A DNA stretch of 64,000 bases from Paenibacillus sp. EZ-K15. GTDB taxonomy: Bacteria; Bacillota; Bacilli; Paenibacillales; Paenibacillaceae. The notes beneath the pieces are model-generated. The model saw only the letters and a program-made list of their open reading frames with translations, was not told where the DNA came from and did no database searches. The translations under genes were made by a program, and so were the position numbers. The DNA lies in assembly GCF_002573715.1 (NCBI RefSeq), contig NZ_PDHM01000021.1, positions 124,001 to 188,000 on the forward strand. The letters run 5' to 3'. Positions within the stretch are counted from its first letter, which is position 1. Every line of letters begins with the position of its first letter. This document shows, in pieces, positions 17,385-25,970 of the stretch.

Positions 17385-18149
17385 ATGCCTTCAAGCAACA
17401 CCGTTATGCTGCAAGCTAGTAATTTATGCAAAACATACACCACTGGCAAGGAGCAATACCATGCCATCCGCAATGTCGATCTGTCCATTTATGAAGGAGA
17501 TTTCACCGTCATTATGGGCGATTCGGGGTCGGGTAAGTCCACCTTGCTGTACTTGCTCAGCGGACTTGATGAAGTAACAGCCGGAGAAGTCTGTCTGCAG
17601 GGACAGCGCCTTGATCAATTTTCAGCCAAGGAGCTTGCACGCTTTCGGGCGAATCAAATCGGCTTTATCTATCAAAACAGCAACCTTGTACCGGACCTGT
17701 CGCTATTCGATAACATTGCCCTCCCTGGATATATCGCTAATCAGGACAAGGAGCAAGTGCGACAACGGGCACTTGACTTGATGGTCAATCTGTCCCTCGA
17801 TAAACAGAGCAACCGGCTGCCTTCCCAAGTATCCGGAGGACAGCAGCAGCGGGCAGCAATCGCCAGGGCGCTCATCAATAACCCGGACATCATCTTCGCC
17901 GATGAGCCTACCGGCAGCCTGAACTACGAGCAAGGCGTTACGGTGCTTGATATATTGAGCCAGATGCACGCGGAAGGTCAATCGATTGTCATGGTCACCC
18001 ACGACATGAAGGCAGCCTGCCGCGGCAATCGCCTCATCTATATTCGAGATGGCAAGATCGGGGGCACGCTGGATATGGGACCCTACAGTCCAGAGCAAGC
18101 CTCCGAGCGGGAAGCGATGATCTTTGCTTATGTCACCGGGAGGAGGTAG
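17385..18149 (+). CDS. ABC transporter ATP-binding protein, MacB/LolD-like
   Basis: 254 residues. Walker A GDSGSGKST (about 45-53), Q-loop (IYQNSNLVPDLS), signature VSGGQQQR, Walker B IIFADEPTGSL and the H-loop (MVTHDMKAA). The NSNLVPDLSLFDNIALP stretch is characteristic of ATPases that drive FtsX-type permeases. The start ATG 17385 has GAGGAG nine bases upstream; the in-frame leader from 17313 lacks a ribosome site. It sits six bases before the permease 18156-20537, forming one transporter. Confidence 0.92.
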   Translation: MPSSNTVMLQASNLCKTYTTGKEQYHAIRNVDLSIYEGDFTVIMGDSGSGKSTLLYLLSGLDEVTAGEVCLQGQRLDQFSAKELARFRANQIGFIYQNSNLVPDLSLFDNIALPGYIANQDKEQVRQRALDLMVNLSLDKQSNRLPSQVSGGQQQRAAIARALINNPDIIFADEPTGSLNYEQGVTVLDILSQMHAEGQSIVMVTHDMKAACRGNRLIYIRDGKIGGTLDMGPYSPEQASEREAMIFAYVTGRR

Positions 18150-18155
18150 TCTGGG

Positions 18156-20537
18156 ATGCGAGCCATATTAACACTCTGCTGGGGCAACCTGCGCAAAAGA
18201 AAAATGCAAAACACGCTGATCGCATTGCTTATTGCCCTATCTGCCCTACTAGTCAGCACCGCATTTACGGTCTTGATGAATACGGAAAATGTATTCAACG
18301 ATCGCCATACGGCTGCTCAGGGTGCCCATGAAGTCATCAATATGACCCGCGGGTTGCATGACAAACAAATGGTAGCCGATTGGTGGTCAAGCCAAGACGG
18401 AGTAACCGCATCCAGCTTAGTCCCTTATAAGCCATGGACGGGACTGGTCTATAACGGAGAAGAATTGCCCAATCTTTATCTGTATATGATCAATACGCCT
18501 CCGATGCCGCATGGGGTCAACAATCCTCTTCCCGGTACAGGCCCTGAGCATCTGACCGTTCCGGAAGCCGGCGAGATCTGGATACCCACCTCGCTTGCCT
18601 ACAAATACAACATGCACATCGGTGATGAATTGACGTTCACCTCAGGGACTGCACCCGTACATTTCACGATTGGCGCCATTGTCATCGACTTATCCCATGG
18701 CGGTCCTTTCTCGACCACTGCCCGCATCTGGATGAACGATGCCGACTACCGGTCAACCATGGGTAGCTTGTCCACTCCGGAGCAATACATGTTATCGCTT
18801 CGCTATGCGTATCCCGAACAAAGCGGGGAGTACTGGCAGCGCTTTGAGCAGGCGCTCGGATCGCCGTTTTTGGAGGAACGCGTTTCGTTTGCCGAATTGT
18901 CGGCCTTTTACTTTATCATGAACAAGGTGATCGGCTTTGTCATGAGTTTCCTCGGGCTGATCATGATCCTCGTCGCTTTGCTTACGATCGGCTTTACGAT
19001 CACGGACACGATCCTTGCCAATTATCGCACCATTGGCATTCTCAAATCGATCGGCATGACTTCCGAACGCATCATCGGTACCTACTTGCTGCAATACGGT
19101 TTAATGGCGATTGTCGCCTTGGTCCCAGCACTGATTGCAAGTCGCCTCCTTTCAGATGTCATCATCCAGAATTCCCTGTCTTTTCTCAAATCCGATACAG
19201 CACCTGCTCCCGTTCAAGCAGCAGATGTTGCGATCTGGACCGGCTGCGGCCTGCTGCTCATCATCCTTCTATGCGTCCTTGTTTATGCTGCTAAGACACG
19301 CCATATTGAGCCCATTCAAGCGATCCGTTACGGCATGTCGGAATCCTCGCATAGTCGTACCCATCGGCATGGTGCCCGCATAAGACTACTGGACCGATGG
19401 TCCGTACCCACGGTCATCGGCTGGAAGCATGTGAGCGGCAACAAAAAAAGCGCAGCACTGATCTTTCTGTTGATGAGCATCACGGTGGCTGTGCTCGTCT
19501 TTGGCGCCGTGCTGGTAACCAGTGTCTATCGCATTGGTGAAACGTCGGCCCAGTGGGGTTATGACGATGCGGATATCGCCATTATGGTTATCCATGCGGA
19601 AGGTATGGATCGGGCAGAAATGCAAGCCTATATCCAAAACGACCCTCGGGTTCTCAGTCTAAACTGGTCTGGGGCCGCCACCGGCGTCATCGCGGATGTC
19701 GAAGGGGATAGCGATCATCAACAGACGTTTAGCCTCCCTTTGACGGTCGTGGAAGGCAGCATGGACGAGATGGGATTTGCCTCGCTTGCGGGCCGTAATC
19801 CTGCACTGCCTAATGAAGTTTCTATCGGAATCAATATTGCGCGTAAGTTGGACAAAGATATCGGCGACATACTCACGATCTACATTGAAGGAAAACCGCA
19901 GCAATTGCTGATTACCGGCACCTTTCAGTCTATTTCCAATTTGTCGAACGTCGCCAGGGTCACCTCGGACCTTGTGGAGCAGCTGCATCCGGACGCCGGG
20001 TTTATTCAGCTGAAGAGCAAAACCGATAGCGATGCGCTTGTACAGCAGCTGAACGAGCGTTACGGCCCTTCCATCCAAGCGCTGAAGCAGGAAGTGCTGC
20101 TCGATTCCGTATTCAAAGAAGCTGCGGCGGTTTTGCTCATTCCGATGAGTATGCTGGCTCTTCTGTTCATGGCTGTCACTTGTCTTATTGTTTATACGAC
20201 TTGCCGTCTGCATATTCGTAAGGAAACGAAAACATATGGCATCTATGCCTCGCTCGGCCTGACAGCAACCGATATCCGTCGTGCCTTGACAAGTGGCATT
20301 GCCGGACTGGCTGCGCTTGGTGCACTTGTTGGCATCGCCTGCGGTGTCTACGCATTGCCAGCCGTGCTGCGCGGTCTGCTCTCTACCTACGGTATTGTCA
20401 AGCTGCCACTCATCATGGAATGGCCGCTAGCCATTGTGCTGGCTCTGATCGGGCTTGCTATTGCAGTCAGCGGCTGCTGGCTTGCTTCGCGAATCCTCCG
20501 CCGCACCTCCCTTAGGGTGTTGGTCATGGATTCATGA
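18156..20537 (+). CDS. FtsX-type ABC transporter permease (MacB-like)
   Basis: 793 residues. N-terminal span (about 18-40), a periplasmic-core-like extracellular domain, a first FtsX block of three spans (about 255-375, with TDTILANYRTIGILKSIGMT), a further span and extracellular domain (about 430-640), and a second FtsX block (about 650-785, KETKTYGIYASLGLTATDIR). Such permeases act mechanically in export, lipoprotein or peptide handling rather than simple import. It forms an operon-like set with ATPase 17385 and the two-component system. Confidence 0.9.
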   Translation: MRAILTLCWGNLRKRKMQNTLIALLIALSALLVSTAFTVLMNTENVFNDRHTAAQGAHEVINMTRGLHDKQMVADWWSSQDGVTASSLVPYKPWTGLVYNGEELPNLYLYMINTPPMPHGVNNPLPGTGPEHLTVPEAGEIWIPTSLAYKYNMHIGDELTFTSGTAPVHFTIGAIVIDLSHGGPFSTTARIWMNDADYRSTMGSLSTPEQYMLSLRYAYPEQSGEYWQRFEQALGSPFLEERVSFAELSAFYFIMNKVIGFVMSFLGLIMILVALLTIGFTITDTILANYRTIGILKSIGMTSERIIGTYLLQYGLMAIVALVPALIASRLLSDVIIQNSLSFLKSDTAPAPVQAADVAIWTGCGLLLIILLCVLVYAAKTRHIEPIQAIRYGMSESSHSRTHRHGARIRLLDRWSVPTVIGWKHVSGNKKSAALIFLLMSITVAVLVFGAVLVTSVYRIGETSAQWGYDDADIAIMVIHAEGMDRAEMQAYIQNDPRVLSLNWSGAATGVIADVEGDSDHQQTFSLPLTVVEGSMDEMGFASLAGRNPALPNEVSIGINIARKLDKDIGDILTIYIEGKPQQLLITGTFQSISNLSNVARVTSDLVEQLHPDAGFIQLKSKTDSDALVQQLNERYGPSIQALKQEVLLDSVFKEAAAVLLIPMSMLALLFMAVTCLIVYTTCRLHIRKETKTYGIYASLGLTATDIRRALTSGIAGLAALGALVGIACGVYALPAVLRGLLSTYGIVKLPLIMEWPLAIVLALIGLAIAVSGCWLASRILRRTSLRVLVMDS

Positions 20538-20554
20538 GGACAGCCCACGAGCAG

Positions 20555-20590
20555 AAGATGACCTCCGAATCTCGGAGGTCATCTTTTTTA
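20555..20590 (+). terminator. Rho-independent terminator after the ABC permease
   Basis: Perfect 14-bp stem (AAGATGACCTCCGA, 20555-20568, with 20572-20585), a 3-base loop and a following T-run. It ends the 15123-20537 operon; convergent gene 20625-21071 lies beyond. Confidence 0.9.
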
Positions 20591-20624
20591 CTTCTTGCCT
20601 TAGTAAATCTTAATGTTGTTTCTC

Positions 20625-21071
20625 TTATTTTAATTCACATCGTATTTGTTCCTTCCACTTGATTATATTTGCGATGGCGTTTGTTTCACCGCCCAAGTAG
20701 ATATCTTCTATGGTCATTGACCAAAATTTAGATTTGCGACTTCTTACGTTATTCGGAAGGGGGTTTGTTATTTTACCAACCTTGGTTACTAACTCTCGAT
20801 TTTTCTTAAGTATATAGGCGGTATCCCAATCATGATCATAAGCATCCGTAAATAAATCAACCAGCAATCGGTAACCTTCCTCTGTATAATTGGAAGGATG
20901 CTGCAGCATATAACATGAAACAAGCCAAAAATGTAAAGCATATAACGCTGGATCACGATGTTCCCAGACAAGGGGAAAACCGAATAATTCATAGCAAGAA
21001 AACCCATCTATCCCCTTAGCTCCACACTCAATACATCTTCCAGACTCCATAACTGTACGATTATCAACCAC
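20625..21071 (-). CDS. DUF5946-family protein
   Basis: 148 residues. The N-terminal zinc-knuckle-like CIECG is followed by a conserved pattern of family positions: ALHFWLVSCYMLQHPSNYTEEG, about residues 45-67. These agree with DUF5946, a small soluble family of unknown function often found beside MerR or sigma-factor genes. The GTG start at 21071 has a GGGGGG ribosome site eight bases upstream. A TTGACC/TATTAA promoter with an internal palindrome lies ahead (21116-21143). No neighbour suggests a role; the downstream genes face the same way but are terminated separately. Confidence 0.65.
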   Translation of the reverse strand: MVDNRTVMESGRCIECGAKGIDGFSCYELFGFPLVWEHRDPALYALHFWLVSCYMLQHPSNYTEEGYRLLVDLFTDAYDHDWDTAYILKKNRELVTKVGKITNPLPNNVRSRKSKFWSMTIEDIYLGGETNAIANIIKWKEQIRCELK

Positions 21072-21115
21072 TTTAAAATCCCCCCATCCAAAACCAAAAC
21101 CCTACTTCCCTAAGA

Positions 21116-21143
21116 TTAATAGATTGACGTTACGTAAGGTCAA
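21116..21143 (-). promoter_or_regulatory. Promoter with internal palindrome before the DUF5946 gene
   Basis: Minus-strand -35 TTGACC (21138-21143), 16-bp spacer and -10 TATTAA (21116-21121). The spacer holds GTTACGTAAC-like dyad symmetry (near TTGACGTTACGTAAGGTCAA, 21124-21143), so a repressor or MerR-like activator may bind there. On the plus strand the same dyad is followed by T residues, but no plus-strand gene precedes it. Confidence 0.5.
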
Positions 21144-21183
21144 CTTTTTTTATTCAATGACCCTGCCCGAATCTTGTGCCGCC

Positions 21184-21209
21184 AGTAAAACAAGGGTGTT
21201 TAAACCCTT
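21184..21209 (-). terminator. Short terminator after the YitT-family gene
   Basis: Stem AAGGGT / ACCCTT (21192-21197 with 21204-21209) followed on the minus strand by GTTTTACT, 40 bp after the stop at 21249. The stem is only six base pairs, so confidence is moderate. Confidence 0.45.
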
Positions 21210-21248
21210 ATTCCCCGGACACTTGAAAGCTTACGTCCGTATATAGAA

Positions 21249-21905
21249 TCACTTTTTGCGCCAAGCGGGTTGATAGACTGACTTCGGGGGAGGAAACTGG
21301 TGAATCCAGTTAATGATCCGGGTTGACACCCACTGGCATACAACCGCAAGGATAATGATTTTCCAATCGATCACATAGGCCGTGAAAGCGAATATGATTC
21401 CATTCATCCAGAACAAGGAAGTACCGGGGTTAATTCTTTTATATTTGTAAATGGCCAAAGCAACATACCCGATTCCTCCGTTCGATACCCTCTGCCTTAT
21501 GAGGATGGCGACACCTGTTCCGAGAATAACCGAGCCGAATAGAAGATCAATCCATACATTGCCAAACGGGGGTTCTAAGAACACCTCGAAGAAATTAACG
21601 GAAACGGACGTTACCGTTATAACAAATATGGTCCCGAAGGCACTGACACCGTCAAGATAAGGGACTGTAAAAGCAAGGAAAATAAAATTGGCTAGCCACA
21701 GTCCGAGACTCATTGGGAGTTCAAACACATGGTTCAGAAGAACCGCGATCCCTGCTCCTCCCCCCGAAGGAATGGCGTGAGGAAACAAGAACATTGCCAT
21801 GGCAAAACCTTGAATGATGGAGCCGGCGGTAATGAAGAAGAGTTTCTTAGAAATATGACGAAAGAAAAAGGGGCTCTTTCGCCCGGGCATGATCTGTAAG
21901 TTCAC
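21249..21905 (-). CDS. yitE: YitT/YitE-family (UPF0750) membrane protein
   Basis: 218 residues, about five predicted membrane spans. The N-terminal segment AMAMFLFPHAIPSGGGAGIAVLLN is the diagnostic YitT/DUF161 signature (long-lived in Firmicutes as YitT, YitE, YpjC and relatives). The C-terminal DUF2179 domain of some relatives is absent. GTG start at 21905 with GGATGATT upstream. The neighbours 22276-23142, 23256-24566 and 24767-25495 match B. subtilis yitD, yitG and yitC, and yitE follows yitD there, so this is the YitE equivalent. Its transport role is unknown; export of sulfolactate is possible. Confidence 0.75.
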   Translation of the reverse strand: MNLQIMPGRKSPFFFRHISKKLFFITAGSIIQGFAMAMFLFPHAIPSGGGAGIAVLLNHVFELPMSLGLWLANFIFLAFTVPYLDGVSAFGTIFVITVTSVSVNFFEVFLEPPFGNVWIDLLFGSVILGTGVAILIRQRVSNGGIGYVALAIYKYKRINPGTSLFWMNGIIFAFTAYVIDWKIIILAVVCQWVSTRIINWIHQFPPPKSVYQPAWRKK

Positions 21906-22052
21906 ACGGAATCATCCTTCATAGATTAGAGTAACAAGCCAGTCCTGCTTGTTTAGTGTATGCTTGTTCCCTGAAGGGGATTACCGGGATCGGTCTCTTC
22001 AACGAAAATATGTATAGGCTGACTCTGGAGTCTGGAGATATCCATAGACAGC

Positions 22053-22243
22053 CTTCTAGAGGTTGTTCAAAAAGTCCGCTTTTGATCACGAAGCGAATCA
22101 GGAAGCAGTTCGGCATCGAATCTTGAATTCAGCCGGGCCTTCCGGTGCTCACGTACCCAAAACGTACGCTCCGCTCCTCAGTCCCTAGCTTCATCCAACC
22201 TTCTCGGTGCTGAAAATCGACCTTTTTGAACACGCACTTCTAG
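22053..22243. mobile_element. MITE-like non-coding element with target-site duplication
   Basis: An approximately 177-bp stretch (22060-22236) flanked by the 7-bp direct repeat CTTCTAG (22053-22059 and 22237-22243). Its ends form an imperfect inverted repeat sharing TGTTCAAAAAG (left end AGGTTGTTCAAAAAGTCCG, right end reversed TGCGTGTTCAAAAAGGTCG). It holds no transposase or long ORF. It sits between the yitE and yitD equivalents, within what is one operon in B. subtilis. A 19-base copy of its left end recurs at 53808-53826. From memory, this sequence is a dispersed Paenibacillus repeat; that should be searched. Confidence 0.65.
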
Positions 22244-22275
22244 TATTTATCATTCTCTTGTGGTTTGGTCTATGT

Positions 22276-23142
22276 TTAAATCACGTAACAAAATCCATCT
22301 GGATGTTTCTCTCTCACCCCGAGTTCAAACGTATCTTGACGAAGTCCCCGGCGCATCGTTTCAAGGGAAAGCACTTCGGTGGGTTGGATATTCCCCAAAT
22401 GCACATTAGATCCCAATTTGCGGAGAAGCACCGCTTGCTGCTCCTTAAGAGGTGCCTCCCAAATCAGCTTTCTTGCATCCGACACATAGTCGATGATAGT
22501 ATTTATCATTTCTTCCTGGCACTCGCCATGCTTATCGAAAATACCGATACCTAGTCCTGACTCGCGCGCTTCAACGATGATAAACTCGGCGCCTACGTCT
22601 AAATCCGCTTCCATCGTATACGCGAGCATTTCGGCTTCGATGCGGGAACCGGATTGCTTTTTACCATACTCCGTAAAAACCCGAAGTCCGCGTTGTTTAC
22701 CTTCCCGGATGAGCTCCGTTCGTTTTTTTCGCGACATCTCAATCGTGCCGTCAGATACTTCTATTGCGTTAAATCCAAGACGGCATACGGTATTAAAAAA
22801 TGCGGGGACGGCATCTTGCTGCACGGCTGTCTCAAGCAAGGTTCCGCCGGGCATGACCGTGATTCCATGTTGTTTGGCTAGATTGATTTTATATAGCAGC
22901 ATTTCCGTTTTATACAGCGGAGCCGTCCCAAAACCGAATTTGACGCAATCGATGTAATCCGAGGCTGTCTCGATCACATCTGAAAACATGTTTCTACCCA
23001 AGCCTTTATCGATAACCATCGTCATCCCGCGTTCCATGACCCCGTAGGTGTCGTGGTCTTTTTTGCCGTGCTCGGGATTTTCGCGCAGCCCGCTCGGATC
23101 ACATATCTCCATGGGCCAAACTGTTCGCAGGGAACTGTTCAT
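22276..23142 (-). CDS. yitD: Phosphosulfolactate synthase (ComA/YitD)
   Basis: 288-residue TIM-barrel enzyme that adds sulfite to phosphoenolpyruvate to give (R)-2-phospho-3-sulfolactate. Family hallmarks: DKGLGRNMFSDVIETASDYI (about 45-64), KFGFGTAPLY, MPGGTLLETAV, IEVSDGTIEM and KIPL-like LGIGIFDKHGE near residue 200. The ATG at 23142 follows GAGGAG. It is next to an MFS transporter and the divergent phosphosulfolactate phosphatase, matching the B. subtilis yitCDEFG sulfolactate cluster, which supplies the 3-sulfolactate stored in spores. A MITE-like element lies just beyond its stop codon. Confidence 0.87.
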   Translation of the reverse strand: MNSSLRTVWPMEICDPSGLRENPEHGKKDHDTYGVMERGMTMVIDKGLGRNMFSDVIETASDYIDCVKFGFGTAPLYKTEMLLYKINLAKQHGITVMPGGTLLETAVQQDAVPAFFNTVCRLGFNAIEVSDGTIEMSRKKRTELIREGKQRGLRVFTEYGKKQSGSRIEAEMLAYTMEADLDVGAEFIIVEARESGLGIGIFDKHGECQEEMINTIIDYVSDARKLIWEAPLKEQQAVLLRKLGSNVHLGNIQPTEVLSLETMRRGLRQDTFELGVREKHPDGFCYVI

Positions 23143-23255
23143 TTTAGGATCTCCTCAATTCTTTTTGATGTAGTCGTTTAATCCAATGACATTGGCATAA
23201 TATGCTCATGCCCATTGACAGGTGCCCATCTTTTTTACAATAAGCGATTTGTCCG

Positions 23256-24566
23256 TCATCCGATCTGCCGAGGCGGCTTAATCAAAAAGAACACGAAACC
23301 TAAAGCAACCAAAGATAGTGAAGACACGGTTATAAAAACAACATGATCCGATTTATCCATCATCCACCCGAATAAGGGAGGCCCTGCTGCAACTCCCAAA
23401 AATCGCAAGCTATTGTAAAGGGACGTAATCATTCCTCGCTCACTTTTCTCAACAGCGCCGGTGATCATTGTATTTAAGCAAGGAAGAAGCATTCCGGTTC
23501 CGATGCAGCTGACTGTCAGCAATCCGATAAACACGTAAATGTTGTTAATAAAGAAAAGTGTAGCCGCCAGAGAAAGGGTCATGGCAATCAGCCCGATATT
23601 CATCAGCCAACGGATCAGCAGGCCATTTTTCTTGATCAAACTTCCAGTTGTATAGGAGGTGATCACCATCCCAAGTAATGGAATGGCCAGAATCAAGCCC
23701 TTCACGACCCCGTCAATGTTATAAGGCTTGTCTTCAAGAATGTTGGATAAATAAAACAGTATGCCAAACAAAATGAATAGCCCCAGTGAACCGGCAAAAA
23801 AAGCAGTGATGAGCCAGCGGCCTTTTTCTTTAAAGATGCCTTTGATTTTCCCAAGGTATTTCCCTAGTTCTTGCTTTGAAGGTTGTTTCGATTCTTTGAT
23901 CATAAAAATGACGGCCAACAACGATAGCGCACAGAACACGGGAAATGCGAAAAAGGAAGCATACCACACGATCAGCATAAGCAGGGAGCCGATGATCGGG
24001 CTGAGTACTTTGCCTGCGCCATTGGAGGCTTCGATTAGGCCCAGTGCCTTGCTTTCGGTCCCCCCATCGTATAAGTCGCCAACGAGCGCCATGGCAATCG
24101 GTGCTGTTCCGGCGGCTGCAAGCCCCTGAATCGCCCTCGCAGAGATAATCACCGCAAATGAGTTCCAAACGGCGCCGAATCCTGCAAGAATCCCGGCAGC
24201 TCCATATATGATCAAGGCGGGTATAATAATAATTTTGCGTCCATATCGATCGGATAAATAACCAATAATTGGAATAAACAAACCTGCTGCCAAGGAGAAA
24301 ATTGTGATGATCAAGCTGCTTTGGAATTTACTGATACCAAGCTCCCTTTGCATTTCAGGAAGCCCCGGAACTAGCATGGAATTGCCGAAAACGAGTACGA
24401 TTGGGATCGTCGCTAGTGCGATAAATTCCCACAATTGACCCTTTGAGCTGTTAGAAGACTTTGATTTTCCGGCAGATTCGCTGTCTTTTGTCTCCGCGGA
24501 GTCGGTCTGCAGGTCGATATCGCTATTAAAGCTGATATTCAGTTTTCGCTTTTTGGTCTTTTCCAT
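23256..24566 (-). CDS. yitG: MFS transporter, YitG-like
   Basis: 436 residues with an approximately 50-residue hydrophilic N-terminus rich in Ser/Lys, then 12 predicted membrane spans. The major-facilitator loop-2 motif reads GYLSDRYGRK, and ARAIQGLAAAG marks span 5. ATG 24566 is supported by AAGGAG at spacing 8; longer forms start inside the divergent promoter region. B. subtilis yitG sits in the same sulfolactate cluster, and a yitF equivalent is missing here. Export of sulfolactate is an inference from context; some relatives are classed as drug or siderophore exporters. Confidence 0.78.
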   Translation of the reverse strand: MEKTKKRKLNISFNSDIDLQTDSAETKDSESAGKSKSSNSSKGQLWEFIALATIPIVLVFGNSMLVPGLPEMQRELGISKFQSSLIITIFSLAAGLFIPIIGYLSDRYGRKIIIIPALIIYGAAGILAGFGAVWNSFAVIISARAIQGLAAAGTAPIAMALVGDLYDGGTESKALGLIEASNGAGKVLSPIIGSLLMLIVWYASFFAFPVFCALSLLAVIFMIKESKQPSKQELGKYLGKIKGIFKEKGRWLITAFFAGSLGLFILFGILFYLSNILEDKPYNIDGVVKGLILAIPLLGMVITSYTTGSLIKKNGLLIRWLMNIGLIAMTLSLAATLFFINNIYVFIGLLTVSCIGTGMLLPCLNTMITGAVEKSERGMITSLYNSLRFLGVAAGPPLFGWMMDKSDHVVFITVSSLSLVALGFVFFLIKPPRQIG

Positions 24567-24766
24567 GGTATCGCTCCTTGGACTTGAAGTTCGTGTATAG
24601 TTGGCCATTTTCTTTATTAGTACATGCTTCCTAATTATCACCACATCCAAATTTAATATTCCTTCATTGCTGCCGAATCCTTGGAGGATTTGAGCACTCC
24701 TTGGATTTGGGCAAATATACTGTTACTAAAATAGCCCAAGTATGCCGGGTGAAAGGGGTTTGCTGC

Positions 24767-25495
24767 ATGCCGATACAGATTATTCAAGGGCACCATCATA
24801 CATTGGAAGCATCGCACATCAATGTTGTAATTGATGTTATAAGGGCTTTTACCGTAGCGCACTATGCCTTTATCCATGGGGTTCAGGGTATCATTCTGGC
24901 AGGAACTCTAGACGACGCCTTGCGTCTAAAGAAAATCGATCCTGACTTTTTATTAGCAGGAGAGATACAGGGTCTGCCGATTCCGGGGTTTGAACTGGAC
25001 AATTCGCCTGTACGTTTACACAACTTGGATCTTCGGGAGAAATTTCTGATCCAGAAGACAACCAATGGGGTTACAGCAACCCTAAACGCATTGAGTACCG
25101 AGCACCTATTCGTTACCGGGTTCACCAATGCAAGAACAACAGCAGAGTTTATAAAGAGAAACTTATTAAAAGAAGACAACATGATGATTAATGTAATTGC
25201 TTCGCATCCGTCAGGGGATGATGATCTGGCCTGCGCACAATATATATCGGAGATTCTCCAAGACACTAACCGTATATCTGCCGAGGAAACCATTGAACGG
25301 ATTCGAAAGTCAGAAGCGGCCGAGAAATTTTACGATAATGAAAAACCGGAATTTTTACAGGAGGATATTTCGTTTTGCATCCAAGAGCTCCCTTCCGATT
25401 TTGTAATGAAAGTAAATCTTAATAAAAACAATCCGTTGATTGAAAGGTTCCAGGTGGGGGCTTTAATCCCTCATCATGATGGGTACCGCTTGTGA
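24767..25495 (+). CDS. yitC: 2-phosphosulfolactate phosphatase (ComB/YitC)
   Basis: 242 residues. ComB-family phosphatase that removes phosphate from 2-phospho-3-sulfolactate. Features: N-terminal NVVIDVIRAFTV, the LAGEIQGLPIPGFELDNSP block (about 65-84), QKTTNGVTAT, TGFTNARTTAE and HPSGDDDLACAQYI, all conserved in ComB. The start ATG 24767 follows AAAGGGG at spacing 8; an in-frame upstream ATG (24701) has no ribosome site. It diverges from the MFS gene, unlike B. subtilis where yitC heads the operon. Sulfolactate dehydrogenase is not in the window. Confidence 0.88.
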   Translation: MPIQIIQGHHHTLEASHINVVIDVIRAFTVAHYAFIHGVQGIILAGTLDDALRLKKIDPDFLLAGEIQGLPIPGFELDNSPVRLHNLDLREKFLIQKTTNGVTATLNALSTEHLFVTGFTNARTTAEFIKRNLLKEDNMMINVIASHPSGDDDLACAQYISEILQDTNRISAEETIERIRKSEAAEKFYDNEKPEFLQEDISFCIQELPSDFVMKVNLNKNNPLIERFQVGALIPHHDGYRL

Positions 25496-25521
25496 TCATT
25501 ATCATAAGGGTATAATTTACA

Positions 25522-25551
25522 TTGATAAAAGAACGAATGTTCGCATATAAT
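25522..25551 (+). promoter_or_regulatory. SOS promoter with LexA box
   Basis: -35 TTGATA (25522-25527), 18-bp spacer, -10 TATAAT (25546-25551). A Bacillus-type LexA/DinR box, GAACGAATGTTC (25531-25542), lies inside the spacer and matches the GAAC-N4-GTTC consensus. It drives the polymerase operon 25584-27576, so those genes should be DNA-damage induced. Confidence 0.85.
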
Positions 25552-25583
25552 ACAAACAAACGTTCCCGTCAATGAGGTGGTTA

Positions 25584-25970
25584 ATGATGTTGAGTATTGG
25601 GTTGAAACCAGATGAAACCCAACTGGTGAAGGATTATATTTTATTACCCCTTTTACTTGATGTGTTAGAGCATGATCGTTCGATCCTATGCAGAGCAGAT
25701 TTAAAGACCCCCGAGCTAACGAATGCGATCATCGACCATTTGCAGGCAGCCGCATTATCCGATTTAGCTCAGGCTCGTAGAACCATGCGTGAATACGCCA
25801 TTAAGGTTTACGAGGATCGAAAAACAAAGCTGGGCATTGAGGTTGAATTCGTCTGTAGAGGGTATCATCACAAGCTGTCCATACTATGGGGGCTAATTGA
25901 GGCGGAGATCGAGCAAAGATCGTACACCTACCTGGGGCTACAAATTGCAGATAAGGGGAGTCTGTTGTGA
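25584..25970 (+). CDS. Small protein heading the UvrX operon
   Basis: 128 residues, soluble and mainly helical, of unknown function. Conspicuous segments are ETQLVKDYILLPLLLDVLEHD near the N-terminus and EFVCRGYHHKLSILWGLIEAE near the C-terminus. Start ATG 25584 lies six bases after GAGG. It is the first gene behind the LexA box and its stop overlaps the polymerase start (GTGA), so it is tightly coupled to the polymerase. I have no family name for it; related short ORFs often precede UvrX-type polymerases in Bacillota, suggesting an accessory part. Confidence 0.7.
   Translation: MMLSIGLKPDETQLVKDYILLPLLLDVLEHDRSILCRADLKTPELTNAIIDHLQAAALSDLAQARRTMREYAIKVYEDRKTKLGIEVEFVCRGYHHKLSILWGLIEAEIEQRSYTYLGLQIADKGSLL

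Noticed and set aside
21919..22116. 65-codon frame across the edge of the MITE-like element
   Set aside because: No ribosome site, no conserved features, and it crosses the element boundary.
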